From Rostratula benghalensis (taxonomy: Eukaryota > Chordata > Aves > Charadriiformes > Rostratulidae), in the NCBI GenBank assembly GCA_013399305.1, contig VXAI01000273.1, positions 206,839 through 270,838 of the forward strand: a stretch of 64,000 nt of DNA, written 5' to 3'. Of the stretch, positions 25,301 through 40,300 are shown in pieces (position 1 is the stretch's first letter; every line of letters begins with the position of its first letter). The notes beneath the pieces were generated by a model. It did not search any database. It had not been told where the DNA came from and worked only from the letters and a program-made list of their open reading frames with translations. A program made the translations under genes and the position numbers.

Positions 25301-28300
25301 TTTTTACCAGCTAGTTGGTCACTGAGTGATGTTGGAAAAACATAGAATGGATAAGGTATAAGAGATTAAAAGGAAAATTAAACTTCTTTTATTTTTCCTC
25401 AAATGAGGAATTTTTCCTATGAATGGGAATCGTTCTGGAGATGGACAGTGGAAGCTGGAATCAATGTGAAACCAGATAACAAGATCAGGTAGGAAAAAGC
25501 TAAAGTTGTTAAAAAGCTTAAAGATTGTTGTGTTTGGAGGGTAAAGAAGGAAGAAGAGGTGGACTCAAGTAATTAATCAAGAAGATAAATTCCTTGCTCT
25601 TTTGTCCAGCTGCCTTTGGATAGACATCCTTTAGGGAAGTTTAAATCTCTATATGAAAAGATTGAATGTCACAAGGAACTCTTCACTTTCTGTTTCTCCT
25701 CTTTGCAAGTGGAAAAAGCAGGCTACTTCCATGTACCCCGCTAACTTCTGCCAATTGAGTGAGCACATTGAAAAGATTTATTGTGGGCTATGAAGGCAAG
25801 TTTAAGACCTGGACTCATTCTTTTCATGGAAGTGAACAAGTTTCACGTTTCAGAGCGAGTGCTTTGTGGCAAAATCACTGATATGAGAAAAGCACCTTCA
25901 AAGTAAGTTTTTGTGTGTGTGCTGTTTTAACATAAGACCACACCTCTTTTTTTCAGTCCCCCCCCCTCCCCCTCCCCTTTTACAAATACTTGGCATGTGA
26001 AGCTTTTCAATTCTGAATTGTGCTAGTTACTTAACAGGGGATAGCTTACAAAAACATAAGCAAGTATGGAACTTAATATAGTGAATGTACTTAATGGTGT
26101 GAGCATCTTAATGAAGTGCATTCCTGATATTTTTGCAGGTGAAATATAAGTCCTGTATTTAGCCCACTGACTTTACATCTTGCCTGTTAAGAGTCTTAGT
26201 GCACAGGAAAGGATATGATCGTATCAGTTCAACTTAGAAAGCCTATAGGGAAAGGAATTGTGAAGCAGATATTTAAAAACAATAAACTTTTTAATTTGCT
26301 TTGCCCTTCCTTTTTCATTATGCTGGTGTAGCACAGAGAAACAATGAAGTGTTTTTGCTGTCACCTACTAGTAAGCATTAGGTGGCAGTAGTGTGTTGTA
26401 TTTGGCAGCTGCTTTGTCGTTCAGTTTTTATCTTCTGCAGTCTTTAGTGCAGTGTAATAAATAAAGAAAACATTTTATTTATTATAGTTTTTATAAAATG
26501 CTGATTTATGGTTGTTCTGACTGTATGTGACTGTAGGGGCAGCCGTTGTTTGCATTGTTGCATACATAGGTGGCATAAGTATTACTGTAGTTTCTGCACA
26601 ATATTCATGACTTATTTTCTGATACACAGTATCTAACAGTAATAATATGAACTGCAAATATTCTAATGAGAAATATGCTGTTAATGGCTAAAGGAGTTTA
26701 GTTTTGCAGCCTTCACTTTTTCTTAAGCTGTTACCATTTCTAAATTTAATATAGCCTTTTAGATGAATTTTGTTTTTATGCTTGTATTTACTATTTTTTT
26801 CTTCTATAAAAAGCAAGCTTAGGTTCAAGAGGATGTTGGTAGGAACAAATTAACCTTTCAGCACAGTGGTGTTATTGTCACTCCAGATCTTAGACAAGTG
26901 TGGTTACCTTGTGAACTTTTTGAAGGTGTTTTTCCCTTCATCCTTGGTTCTCACAGGTAAAGGATCTCAAGGACCTTGGAACTGGTGTTACATTGTATTA
27001 ATTAGGCAGGCTGATCGATTAATAGAAGAAGAGCAAGAAAGTGTTGACAGAACAAGCCATCTAATTAGTACCTGATGAACCATGTAGGCCACAGAGCTCG
27101 GAGTGTAATGCTGCTTCAAGATGACTCCTACACAAGTAGACCTTTATATGCAAAACAGGCCCGTAGAAAAGCTAAAAAGGAGTATTTCAGTATAGTTCCG
27201 GTGAAGGAAATCTTCATTGCTAAAAAGCTTCACTTTCCTTATGAAGTTGGGGAAAGCTAGGGGTACTTAATACTTCATAGAAAAAGCATGTATCAAACCA
27301 TCAAGCCTGTGTTTTGTACAAGTGTTGCTCTTAAAAATCATGTAGATTTTTGCTTGTTTAGGTCTTTTCTTTTTATGTAAGCGGTTATCTACAAGTTACG
27401 CAAATAGATTATTCTTTTTAAATGAATCTATGTAGTTTTTCTGCTGCTTTTTGGATCAGTAAGAAAGAAATACTAGGGCAGATAGATATCCTGATGGCTC
27501 ATGTGATTAAAAAAGCAAACAAAATCATTGTAAGTTAAGAGCAGATAGTATTACAATGCTTTGAGGTTTCAACCTAACTGGTTTTGTATTGCATATTAGT
27601 TTGTAATAGTTTTTCAGTTGAAAATTAAGTAATTTTGAATTGAAAAGCATTTTGAGTCTAGAAGGGTAATACTGCCAGAATGAGGATATTTTCCATTGGT
27701 AATTGGGATATTTTCCATTAATTGTATGAACACATTGGTAATTAATTCAAACTGTTCATTCAGAAATTCTCCCTCCACTCGTGACAGGAGAAAAGTTTAA
27801 TGTTTACATGTTTAAAACAAACATTTTTTTTAAAAAAATCATTAATTTGGTCCTGCTGTTTAAGCTTCTTTGTTTTACTGAAATAAACCACTTCTTGTTT
27901 TAGAATAATGTTATTTAGTAAAGCACCAAAATTTTTGTAAAATACTTCAGTGTGGTTTTCATCCTGCCTTAATGTAATGAGCTCAGTAGTGGAAGTTGGA
28001 AAATGGTGTCTTCCTGTGACCTTTCAGTGAGTGCCACAGGGTGGGGACCAAGTGCATGTTTGTCACCTTTTGTCTTGACCAACACAGGTGGCTAAAACAC
28101 ACGCTTTTCTTAGATCTAGTTATGAAAAGAATAAATTTCCAGTTTAATAAACGATTTTTCAATTCAGTCTGTGTTCTGATTTAAATCCATCACAGAATGG
28201 GCTCTGGAAGAAAAAAAAAAAGAGTTCAGCTCTAAAGTGTGACAGCTAGTCTGTATAGATCCTAATCTGTGTATCATGTTGCCCATAACCAGAGTAAATG

Positions 28301-31300
28301 GTCATTTGGAGTTGGTGTGCTTAATTGCTCAAATACAGATACTACATACACATGTGTAGGTAACACCACATACACGTGTTGATACTATTACATGCTGATA
28401 GGGATTTGTGGCTTAAAGTATTCAATGTGAAAATGTGTGTAGAATTAGAAAAAGCGTTAACTTTAAATGTAATTATATAGCTCCTGGAGTGTTGTAATTG
28501 CATTATATGGTTCCTTTTTTTATGCTGTGCTCAACAGGGAGACTGTTCAGCTTTATATTTTGGTGCTGTATCAACTGATCTGGAACTTTCAGTACATGCC
28601 ACATAAGTTGATTAAAAATACTGCTTCAAGCCTTATAATGACATTGTATAGAACTGGAAATGTGCAGTGTCGTTGGGGTGTGGGGTGGTGAGGGGAACTG
28701 TGTTAAACTTAGCTAAAGTATTTCAGATATACAAGTTGGGTTGTTCTAAGCATAATTTATTGACCAATAGAAGCGGAATGCCTAGGTTTGTGGCAATGAT
28801 CATAAGGTGTGGGGCCTTGACCAGCTACACTTTAAATTGCTTGAGGACAGAGATTTCAGGAAAAAACCTGAAGGTGGTATGAATTTTGCACTGGAGGCAA
28901 GGTTTCTCCTCAGCTCTCACACTAGTTCCTCATGTTCACAGTCTGCAGTAAGAAACTTCAAGATAGGCACTTCTGGATCAAAGCAACAGGACTCTTCTAC
29001 TTCCAAATGTCATTTTAGAAAGAGGAGGGATGCTGTGCTATGCTTAGTGTCCAAAACTGATTCTAAAGCAATAGGAATAAGAAGATTGAACACTGGCTTT
29101 CTGTGGAGAGGGAGGGAAAAATAAATGAGTACAAATACAGAGAATGCCAGCCTACTCTATTTTGATTGTTGAAATTATTTAGGAGTTGTTGATTTCTTAG
29201 GTATTTATAGATGTAGCTTAAATATTGTGGTCGTGTGGCCAGATCAAGGAATCTTTTTAAAGACTTGTAATTTTTTTCTGAAAAAAAATTGCCCATGTGG
29301 TCTGTAGATAACTAGAGAAATTGATGCAATTATATGACCCAAACTAGCCCTTGCTTAGACGTTAATTTCTCCAGATTTCTATGAGCATTTGGTCAGATCT
29401 ACACAGATTTGGTTGTTGGTTTAAATCTAGCCAAGGCTGGTGGTGTCTTAATTGCTACCACAGAGCAACCATTTGGCCTGTGCAAGATGAATGTTGTCAA
29501 GGTACCTTCTGCAAGGCGGACAGTCATCCACTGGGAATGTATCAAGAAAGTTTTCATTAATTGGTCCCTTTGTTGGCATTTGTGGCAGAGCAGCCAAAAA
29601 CTGAGTATGAACAGACACTCTGTGTCAAAGGGTGAGATTTACTGGCAACTCCCAGTAAAAAACTGGTATTTACTACATATATTGTAAGCAGGAGCAAGGG
29701 ACTTTACCCCTAAGAACAGCCTGACATTAAAATTACTCAGATTTTTTTTTTTTTTAAAAGCAGAGAAATGTAACAAGAATTCAGACAACAATGTGCAATT
29801 AAATAGGAAATAGCTGGTTAATATTTTTCTTCTTAATGTTGTCTGTCTTGCAGCTTCCTTTTAATATGATGTGAAGTGTTATGATGAGCTCTGTAGGCAA
29901 CAGACAAATTTGTATGGACCTATGAATACTTCTCTCAGATGAGAACACTTGACAGTTTTTATCCTGACCTTGTTAGCTTAACCTAACGATAACAATTACT
30001 GTTGATAATGTATAAATGTTGCATAAAGCATGTGAAATGTTTTCAAATATAGTTTCCAATTTTGATATTTTAATGTTCATGTTAACTCCTGCAATTTGTT
30101 CTCCTTTTGTTAAAGGGATATATTTTGTTGCAAGGGACGTACTGGTAACGATTTGTGGGCTTTCATTTAGTGCAACACATTCGTTGCTAAACTTCGTTCA
30201 GACCAAGACTGTATTAGGCTTTCTGTTCTGCTTGCTTATGCCCATTTTATCTTTAAATTGATTTTAACTTCTTTTATATTATAATGTGAAATAAATAAAA
30301 TAATAGTTTAGACTTCTTAACCAAATGAACTGTCACATATTAACTCTTGGAGAGAATTCTTATTCTGAAATTTGAATATATTGCCTCTTCAGCATTGAGC
30401 TTTTGATAGAAAAATAAACAGATTGAACTCCCCAAATACTGAGCAGGTGATATTTAAAAGTGCTTGGCATTAATCTGTGCAATTCCAATAAGTAGTCGAA
30501 GTCTCATTCTGTCGGATTCCTAGCCCTGAGCCTGGCCATGTTATCTGAAAATAAAAGCTTGGGTTTCTCCTTCCACTGCTTCCAATGTTTCCCCCTTCAT
30601 TCTTTTTCTTTTCTGAACAGCATAATATCCAACTCTTAGGTCCACTTGCTGTCATTCACCTAACTCTCCTATTAGGGAAATGGATGTCATTGATGTGTAC
30701 TGCTGTTAGCTAATATTTTCTGATGCTTATCCATGGTGACTTTCTCTTTTGCAATGTTAATCCAACCAACCCCTCGCATCCCCGTGTCATGACTTTTACT
30801 TCTTGTGTTCACAATTCAGTTCTGTCATTCATCAAGAATGGCAGCTTCACCAGATATGGAGCAGTGCTCTATTTGTAAAGTTTGGGTTGAATTTATCTTC
30901 TCTGGCCAAGTGTCCAAATTCCAGGAGGTATTGTAGTTTTAGTGCAGGTCATGAACACTGTGGCATCCCATTACTTCTATCATGACAAAAAATAATAAAA
31001 AAAGTTAATACATATTTGGCTAGAAATCTTATTTCTAGCTGTATTATGTGGAACAAGTCCTATTGAGCTCTGAGACTATTGTATCTACCACTATATGCCT
31101 ACCATGGAGAAAAGGAGTAGGATGATAAGAGATACTAAGTTAATTTTATATGTTAATATTCTATCATCAACTCTTAGTTACAACTTAGATTTAGTCATTA
31201 GATGTAGTTCCTCCAAAAGAACGAGTACTTGAATGCATGTAAGTAATCCTCTGTTTAAAATTTTACTACTTGATTTACTCGGGAACTTAGGGCACACGTC

Positions 31301-34300
31301 TAGCTTTAAATATATCCTTTATTCTCAAATGTAGGCACACATCCTCTATTGAAATAATTCAAGACTTGTCTAAACTTGTCAGTTTAATTCAGCAAGGTGA
31401 TTCCATGAGACTGTAGATAATTTCAGAGTTAAAAATCTTTAATAAATCTGATCATTTAGAAATTTACTATGCTGTAACTGTTGGTAGTTACTTTATGACT
31501 CGTTAAGTCCAGAATAGTCTAAATTTTTAATTTTCCAGCTCTAATGGTTTCATCGTTGTTCTATGTCTGTCTTTACTTTTGTATTTTAGAACCTTAGTAA
31601 TGATTTTCCTTATGAAAAGAAAAAAAAAAACCACATCTAAAAGGTATATAATAAAAATTAAGTCTGAAAATATTTCTCCAAAATTATTGTCTTGGGAGAG
31701 AAAAGAAATATTTAATGCAGCCACATCTGGTTCATCTTTTTTATGTTACTTTGTATTTGCTGGTGACGATTTCTCCGAATGCTTGGCAGTTCTGTATGAA
31801 ATACTGGAAAGTAGGAGACAACTCCATAGAAGGGGGGAGAGTACTGCATAATTCAACTTCAGAAAAAAAATTAGACCTGATCTACTTAATTCTCCTGTCA
31901 GAACAACTAGAAAGTTTCCATTTTAAATACTCTTACTTAAAAGCTGTGTCATTTTAGGGGGGAGGAGTTATATACAGTTATCAGTGAAATACACAGTACT
32001 AAATGAAAGCACTCTTTCATAGCTAAGAAATTTGGAAGAAGAAGTGGTAATTTTCATAAGGAAAAAAGCATGGAATAGGGCGTGTGGTGCATCTTTCGTT
32101 TTTAAAGTGAATACCCCTTATACACAAGGCAAAGTAACCATGGTAATGCATTAAGTAATAAATGAGAAGGAACAGTACTTTTTTAACCTTTTCTAAATAA
32201 TCAGCCGTTTCAATTTGTCATTTGGAAAAGTAGTTCTGACTAAAAGTTTGACTATATTAAGTGGTTTAGTTATTGTGTATTCCATGGTTTAGCAAGAGAT
32301 TACCAATGTAGTGTAAAAACTGCCTATGTGCTTCACCCCTCCCCTCCCATAAGTCGTATTAAGTTGATTTTCACTGGGTGCTGTAGATTTCTTTTGTGAA
32401 ATAAAGAGCACCAATAAGAAGTGTACATTACATTGATTTAACTGGAAGTTTTCTGCTTGCCAATTTGAATTCGATTAAAATCAACCAGGCCTATTACATT
32501 TACAGCATAAAGTTAAGCAACTTGTACAAGTGTTAGGAGGATAGGGGCCTTGGTATGTCATCTCTGTGTTGCTTGATTGGCTCAAACAGCTTATTTTCTC
32601 ATCTTGTGGTATGAGAGTTCTTAAGGTCTGTTGGTATGGTTATGGAGATGTAATATCTCACAGTTATTCACCAAATTATCTTTAGTAACTTCCAGGGATT
32701 AAAGTCCAGGGATTAATTTTGCAATTCTTAAAGTGCAGAAGAGATGAAACTTTGTGGATGTTGGCTAATGATGTGAAGCAGTGCTTGCATCAGCTGCCAG
32801 AATCAGTAAGAAAGTACAAGACAAGTAAGTTGTTAGGCTCAATCAATATAGGATGGAACTCAAGTAATTTTCAGAGTCCACACTCTTAATTATTTGGTGA
32901 ATGCAACCACATTAGCATCTTTTTTCTGAGACAGAAGTTAACTCACTTGCTCGTTTTTTATTTTGTAGTGGGTATCAAAGGCAATAGATTACCATAATGA
33001 AATAGAATTAATTTTGCTAAACTAAGATGTTCCATTAAAAATTTCTAAATTTTTGGATATATATGTTAAGTATGAACTGAACCTCTCTTTGTGTTTCAGA
33101 GTATGTTTGCCAGGTGACATGCTGTCCCCCACTGTAAACAAACTGCTGAAAAGTACAGTCTGATGTATATTAAAAAGAAGACAGTTCAATGCAGTTGTTT
33201 TAGAAAGGTAAAAGAATGATACTGTAGTTGAAAAGGGCATGAGGTTAAGTTTGTATTAGCCTGCTTTTCTGTTTCCCTGCAGCATTAGAAGTTTCACCAA
33301 GTCCCCAACAGATAATGTTTAAGGTGTGTTTTTCATTTCAGCTTTGGGCCTCAAGGTTTGTTCTTTTTCAATTTTTTCTTATTGATTGTAAAAACTAATA
33401 CCCTACTGCCTCCCAAAAAATTAAAAATTAACCCTCACACCAAGAGTCAGAGTCCTGAAGAGATGCTATGACAATGTGACGTTTAAAGTAAACTTCAAGA
33501 GAGTGAGCAGCTTTGCATGTACGTGTAAGGTGTTTGTTGTAGTTAACAGATGAACTGATGTATTTCCATTGTCAATCAGTTTATTTTTTATCCTTCACAT
33601 TAATTACAAAGCATCATATGCTGTAACATGATACCAATTCCAGACAGCCTTTAGTAGAGGAAGGAAGTTAGCAAATTACTTCTAGTAGAGGTATAAAAAA
33701 GGAAAACTAGATTGAGCATACATCTCTAATCTTCTTCCTTTTCTTCTCCCTCTGTCAGACTCAGGAAAAATACCCTTTATTGTTTGTACAAAGTCCTGTT
33801 ACGTAGTCACATGTTAGCTTTTTCCTGAGCGCTCATCTTGATTTTTTACTATTTTCATGGAACCATTGCTTCTTAAAAACATTACACATATGCCAGAATG
33901 ATTTCAATGTATCCTAAGTGCAGTAACACAGCTGAAAATAGTGCTGAGGTGGCAGGTATGAATGACACGAAGATAATTTGCACAGATTTTGAGAAGTGAT
34001 ATTGCAGGAGACATTGGGGATCTTTAACATTTGGAGTAAGAACTTAAAACTGGATGCACAGAGGGAGTGTGCAAACCACGCAGTGAGGTTTGAGTAGAAG
34101 GAGATAGGTTGGGTAGAAAACAGGCCTGTCTGTTTTCATTACAGAGTTTGTACACAGCTGCAGCTGAGATTAACCCAGAAATAAGACTGAATGGGAAAAG
34201 AGGAGGAGATCAGAAATGTACATCATATTTCATCTTCCTTAAAACCAAACCCCCAGCTCTGTTAAGGCAGCTCCACTGAATGGTATGCTGGAGAAGGACA

Positions 34301-37300
34301 ACCTTGGTAACCAAGAATGGGGGAAGATACCAAAAAAGAGTAAGGTTGATAAATGTCTGAAGTATTGATGGAGGACTTCAGAGTACTCTCTCTAAACAGC
34401 ACCTATTAGTAGATTGGTAGAAACGTTGTTACGGTGTCCTCTGTGGTTAGTGTCAGTGCTGGCTGAACAGGGCCTGAAACAGCTGGAAGAGAGGACATCT
34501 CATGTGTCTCAGAGATGAGAGCCAAGTCCTTGGGCAGTTGAGCCAGGAGGGTATTTTTGCATGGTTAGGTTTTGTTCAGCAACCTGGAGAACAAGCAAAG
34601 GGAGTCAATGAGAACAGGTACATAATGAATTCAGATTAAATGGGGTCACTGGAGACAAAAAGAGAGGTTTGGAGTGTAAGAGCGGAGGTTTGAGAATCTT
34701 CTTAGTGTAGAAGTAGACTACTAAAGGCATTGGATGGTAACAGAGGAAGAAGCCCAACAGAGGAAGGTGCAAATAGTTTCAGAAAGCATGGAGACCAAAA
34801 GAAGTAATTTTTGGTGACCAGTAGATCCCCTACAATGTAGTCATTATTAGTTACATGAAATTGTAGTCTTCCAAAAATAAAACTTGCATATGCTGCAAAT
34901 ATTAAATTTTCCAAATCTATAGGAAAGAAGTTAAGAGCTAAATGATAACTCTGAAGAACAATGAATTTTCTGTGTTATTTAAGAAATGAACAGAATGGCC
35001 TTTCTGCATTGGTTATTATTTTCTCAAAGTACTTTTGTGGCATTTGTGGCTTACTGTTTTTTCCAGACTGCTTCCAGTATAGTCCAAATGTATTTTTCAG
35101 TCAGGCAAAGTTCTGGTGTAGTAAAGGAACAGTGTGACCAATTTTGTGGAGATGTTTTCTCAACATTTTTGGCAAGAGAGAAGACGGGTGTTCTTTTGGG
35201 CAATTGGTCAGTCGTGTTTCCATGTATCTGTAAGAAACAGATCTGAGAAGGTGTGGTCCTTACTCCAAACATATGAGAAAATGAGCAACAGTTTTCTGGC
35301 AGTGCTATTCAAATGTAGTTAAGTTTCAGTGGTACTAAATCTGGTGTAATATTCCTTGAATTGGCCTATCCATCCTTTTGGGTGTAAGCTTGTAGGAGAA
35401 TGTGTCATCCAAATGGAGCGAAATATATAGGTATTAGGGAAATATTTTTAGGTATTATGAGTAACCATACAATATTTGGGTGGATCCAAATGTTAAAAAT
35501 AGCATCTGAAATATTTTAAAATAACAAAGTATCATTTTTTAGATAAAATACTGCTTTGAGGAGGAACTGCTGGATGCATACCTCAAATATTGTTAAAATA
35601 AATAACATTGCTAAAAGGAAACCATGTAAATCTTTAACGTGATCTGACTTGTATGCTTATTAAGCATTGCTTTTTTTCAAAAATGACCTTTCACAAATCA
35701 AGCACCAATGGAAAAAAATGCTATTAGAATTTAAATACAACTGGAAAAGCTAAGGTTTCAGGGAAAAAATGGATTTAAAACCAAACAATTCATTTAAATA
35801 GCTTTTACAGTACAACGTGATGCATGCCAACAGAACACTGCATTTAGTGCCTACTAAATAAAGGTTATCTAATTGGCTATTTAGAATACAATAACTAAAT
35901 GGAATGACAAAAAAAAAAATGTTTGTTTGTGCCTTAGCATTTTCTCATCTTCAGTTGGGAGGTCAAAAAGGGATCCCTACGAGATAAATCTTTACAGATT
36001 GCAACTGGACTTCGGCCATGTATTTTCAGCAAGTTGCAAGCTAGTTCTCAGTCTTGAATACAGAGAAGACTTCAAGTGTGCTTACTCCTAGGGTGGAAGA
36101 AAGATGTACATTTGTGTACAGACTTCATATTTGAGGCTGCAGCTCCATTCATCTCTATATAGAAAAATACCTGTGCAAAAACTCGAGGTCAAATCTTAAT
36201 GTTTTGCTCTTCTGTACATTCTCTTGTTGTCATACAGGGGATTTATCCAAGCAATACCTATCAGTGCAAATGACAGGCACGTCAGTGAGCAGATAGTCTC
36301 CAGTAAGGAGTGGTCTCTTCAAATTTTGAATCTTATAAAGCACATATGATATCAGTATTCTTTTGTTTCCTTTCCAGAATTAATTCTAAACTAAAACAAA
36401 GGGATTCAGTGAATCAGAAATCTGCTCAAATGCTTGTAGAACAGGTGATCTAAGTCATGTAATCTGTGGCACATTTCAGTGCCCAACTAATGCTAATATA
36501 AAGGGCAGAAGTTAAAGCTCTAGAATAAGGGATATCTTATTTATAACACAGTTAACAGCTGATAGGTCTGATTATTCTGCAGTTTTCTCATCTTAAATGC
36601 TCTTTCCTGTTGATCCGTGACTTATACTGAGTAATTTAAAATATCAAAAAAAGAGGTTACTGGAGGTGAAATAGAGCTACAGGAGGATGGAGCTTTGAAG
36701 GTTTGCTTTCAGTAGATGTGTGAACCAAAAAGAAGTCAGAATGCTCTGTTCAGAACCTATGGCACAAACGCTAATGAAAATGTGTTACCGTTTTAATTCT
36801 TATTGCCCGTGTAACGTGGGATTTCTTGCAGCCATGTCCTTGAATAACCATTTCTTAACTAAAATGACACAATTCTGTAGCCAGTGATCCATGACTTTAA
36901 ATATTTGGAAGGGCTATTGATTCACTGAACTGGAAGAAACCAAAGATGTTGAGGCATATTTTCAAAAGTAGAATTACGTGTATTATAAATTGTTTGCTAA
37001 TGTATACTCTATTTAACATTTAAATAGTTTTTTTAAAAAGCCAGGGACGTGTAACACACTGTCCAATTTACCTGTAATAGCCTTAACTAAACATTGGTGG
37101 CATTGTTTAAGTCAGCTTTGGGTAACATTAGGAGAGGTGCTAGCACCTGTAGCACCTCCTCTTGTTCCCATGTCAAGGTTCTCTGCATGTACCTATTTCT
37201 GTTTATGGTAGTCATCTCTCTAGGTAAATTGTCCTTAAGACCAATGATTCCATCAGGAAATTATGCAGAAAATGCCATCAGTGCACATGGTGACAGTTGT

Positions 37301-40300
37301 GCCACCAGTGGTTTTGTTGCCATTTCAGTGGTCTAATTAAATTGGCAGTTTTCTCTTGTGCCCAGCATCGTTGTCTCCCTTCCTTTGGCACCTGAGCTCA
37401 GACCTTCTCCTTTTCTCCGTCCTTTTAACTGAATATCAAATGCATTATTGATTGCTGCTCTTACACCCTCCTCGCTTCCACTCCCCTCAACTCAACTTTT
37501 TTTTAATTTTTTTTTTTTTTTTTTTGATTGGCAGTATCATCCAGACAAACAGGAGGCAGATGTGCCAGCAGGAGAAGTGGAGGAGCGCATGCAGAGGTTC
37601 ATCGAAATCGATCAAGCGTGGAAAATTCTAGGGAACGAAGAGACAAAAAAAGAGTATGACCTGCAGCAGCGTGGTAGGTTCCTGCCAAGGAGTGCTGTAG
37701 TGGCAGCAGCTCTTTAAATAAGCAGGGTCTGGGAGTGGTAGTTAGATGGTATTTTAAAACGCTGTTTATTCCTGAACCAAATGCTTCTTTCACTCTTGTC
37801 CTACTTTCAAATGTGGATCCATTATTTATAGCTTTTGCTACACATACATTAGCTAGTGAAAACATTGAATTAGTTCCAACAGAACATTAGGTGGCGTTAC
37901 TCCTAATAATTTGAATGAATATGAAATTTATACTAATTGCAGACCGTAGCCCTTTTTATTTTATTAAGGCAGCTTCATTAAGCTTTCGTAAATTTCAGTC
38001 TTATGCTACATTTTGTTGCAGTATCTTAGATATAGGTATTAATCCGTTTATAGCTAATGTTTAATGTGTATGGGTTTATAAGCACTTCAGAATCATTAAG
38101 ACACAATCTTTTGGGCTGTGTGTGTGTTACGGTAGCTTTCATAATTCATCTGTAGTCTAAACTAGTCTTTTTAAAGCAGGTTTATAAATAATATTCCAAT
38201 ATAACACATTAACTAGGCAGCTCTAGCACGCATTTCTTTTTATACCTCTCAGAAAATAGCTTCTTAAAACAGTGACAGGCTGTTGTGAGAAAGAAAGGGG
38301 GGAAATGTAGGTCAGGTCTGTCACACATGGGCTACCATTACATGAAGTGATAGGCTGTCTTTCTGCTCTGGCCTCAGGATAGGAGTCCCTCAGCCTTCCA
38401 TTAGAACCTTCAATAAATGTATATCCACCCTACATGTTAATGGGGGGAGTCAATAATAGTGTGTTGCCTGTGGGGAAAACACTCAGTCGCACTCTGCAGT
38501 AACACACTCTGGTCCAGCATTGACGTGTAGCTACCACCACTTTTGAATGTGTCTGATAAAAGCCCACTGTCTCTGCAGCTTGTTATTGAATTCCCTTCCA
38601 TTGTACGTTGGCACACCATCAGACCTTTCTCTCTTGTGCTGATTTTTAACTCCCCTGCCGCTGTGGATACCAGAATTTTGAGAGACAAAGGCTTAGTCAT
38701 TCTGGCAGATAGGCATCACTGCAGGATAAATAGGGTGATATATAATTGTATATACCCAGTATGCATTCTCTAGTTAAATAATCTTGCAGTGCAGACTTTG
38801 TGTGGGTTTTGGAAAAGGGGGAGGAGGAGCGGAAACAGAACTGTTGAATAAATATTTTTAAAGAATGGAGAAAATTGCATCTTGTGCTAATTTGTTATGT
38901 AAACAGTATTAAGATCAAACTTAAATAATTTTTTCATCTCAAACTTATTTTTTTAACGCCCGACTGTGATGCCAAAAAAGGAATTTCTGCTACTCAATGC
39001 TCTCATCTTATTGTACTCCTAGCATTGTAGCATCAGCTGTATCTTCCATTTTCACAAACTGTATATGCACAGGAAAAAAAGGAAAAATTGGAGATTAAGT
39101 TAGAAGTCTTTTGTGAGTTTTACCTAAGGCTTAAACACAGACCATGGAGTTCCATTTTGTTTGGGTCAGGTTAATCCACTGAAGTAGAGTGCTACATCAA
39201 GATTTAATATGCTACGTTGTTTTCCCAAGGAATTTAAGGACATGGCTATAAATCATTTTTGACAAAATTTATTCTACAGTATTTTAAAGGTTATCCATAT
39301 TTCCTGAGATTCTTTCATCCAGATAAATTCTTCTAAAAGCAATCTCAAGATTCTGTAAAAAAGACTTGATAAGTAAAGAAAACAAATTGTACGTTTATTT
39401 ACATGGGGATTTGGTAATGGGATGGTAATGGGATAGGTATGTCTTAACAGAGGAGGTGCCATTCACAGAGGACCTATGGTTTCAAACTAAGCCACATGTA
39501 ACATACATGTGTAGTGTTGCAGTGTTCTTTGCAGTGTGGTCCCTGGCAGCAAAATGGTGGTGAAATAAATTCCAGTTCTTCAAAAGCCTGTCAAGCTGCT
39601 TCTGAAGTCATGATTCAGACAAATTCATAGATGCTGCTGTAAACATCCAGTAAAACAAAGGAATTGAGACAGCAGCCAAGGGGGGAATAGTGATGGGAGA
39701 CACAATATAGCAAGTTAGCAAGACTGCAAAGTCTAGGAAGCCGAATCCAAAGGATGCCAGTGTGCACGTGTGTGTGGCTGCCAGCCAGCAGGAAGTCCTT
39801 TGCACCATAGTCTTTTTCCCATTTCACAGATTGTTTATTTGCAGGTACCTTCCTGTTTTATACTAACTAAATCTTAAATCACTTGGCTCAGAAATTCAGT
39901 GGCTAGAGAAGTTCTAAGAAGCTGAAATTCTGTGGGGGCTCTATGGTTTTAATTGTGGTTTGATCTCAAGTAACAAGTGCCTGTGCTTTCATATATTAAT
40001 ACTTCTGCTCTCTTAAGGTATCACTCATCTCCTACTCATTTTTTGTGTCTTCAGACCATAGTATTAAAGAGGAAAGGACAAACCTCAAACTCTTTAGAGG
40101 TTTGGCTTAAATACTTATCCAAGCCTCTCTGGTCTGGAAATCTTACAAGAACTGGCTTTTTGTATGTTTTCTGAAAATTTTTCCAATTCATTCTTTTGCC
40201 ATTTCTTCAGTGACATAAGGATATCTTTTTATAATTGTGAAACCTCTGCTTCCAATGTTGGTTGCTTGGATGCTTCCAGTCATCTCTGGTTTGGAGATAG

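Larger units (their letters stand above)
13397..37534 (+). other. DNAJC24: DNAJC24 intron, 24.1 kb, between first and second coding exons
   Basis: A very long AT-rich intron with no exon I could identify on either strand. The longer open frames (for example 15760-16095, 19305-19565 and 29409-29687) have no recognisable family and no supporting splice or codon evidence. It contains a CR1 fragment at 18.5 kb, a 21-bp tandem repeat at 24.07 kb, a C-rich potential quadruplex tract at 25.96 kb, several T or GT-rich tracts and a segment with two CCAAT boxes at 19.6 kb. Confidence 0.85.

Noticed and set aside
26866..27260. Two adjacent plus-strand open frames separated by one TGA
   Set aside because: The pair looked like one frame broken by a stop, but the two lie in different frames and neither translation matches anything recognisable.
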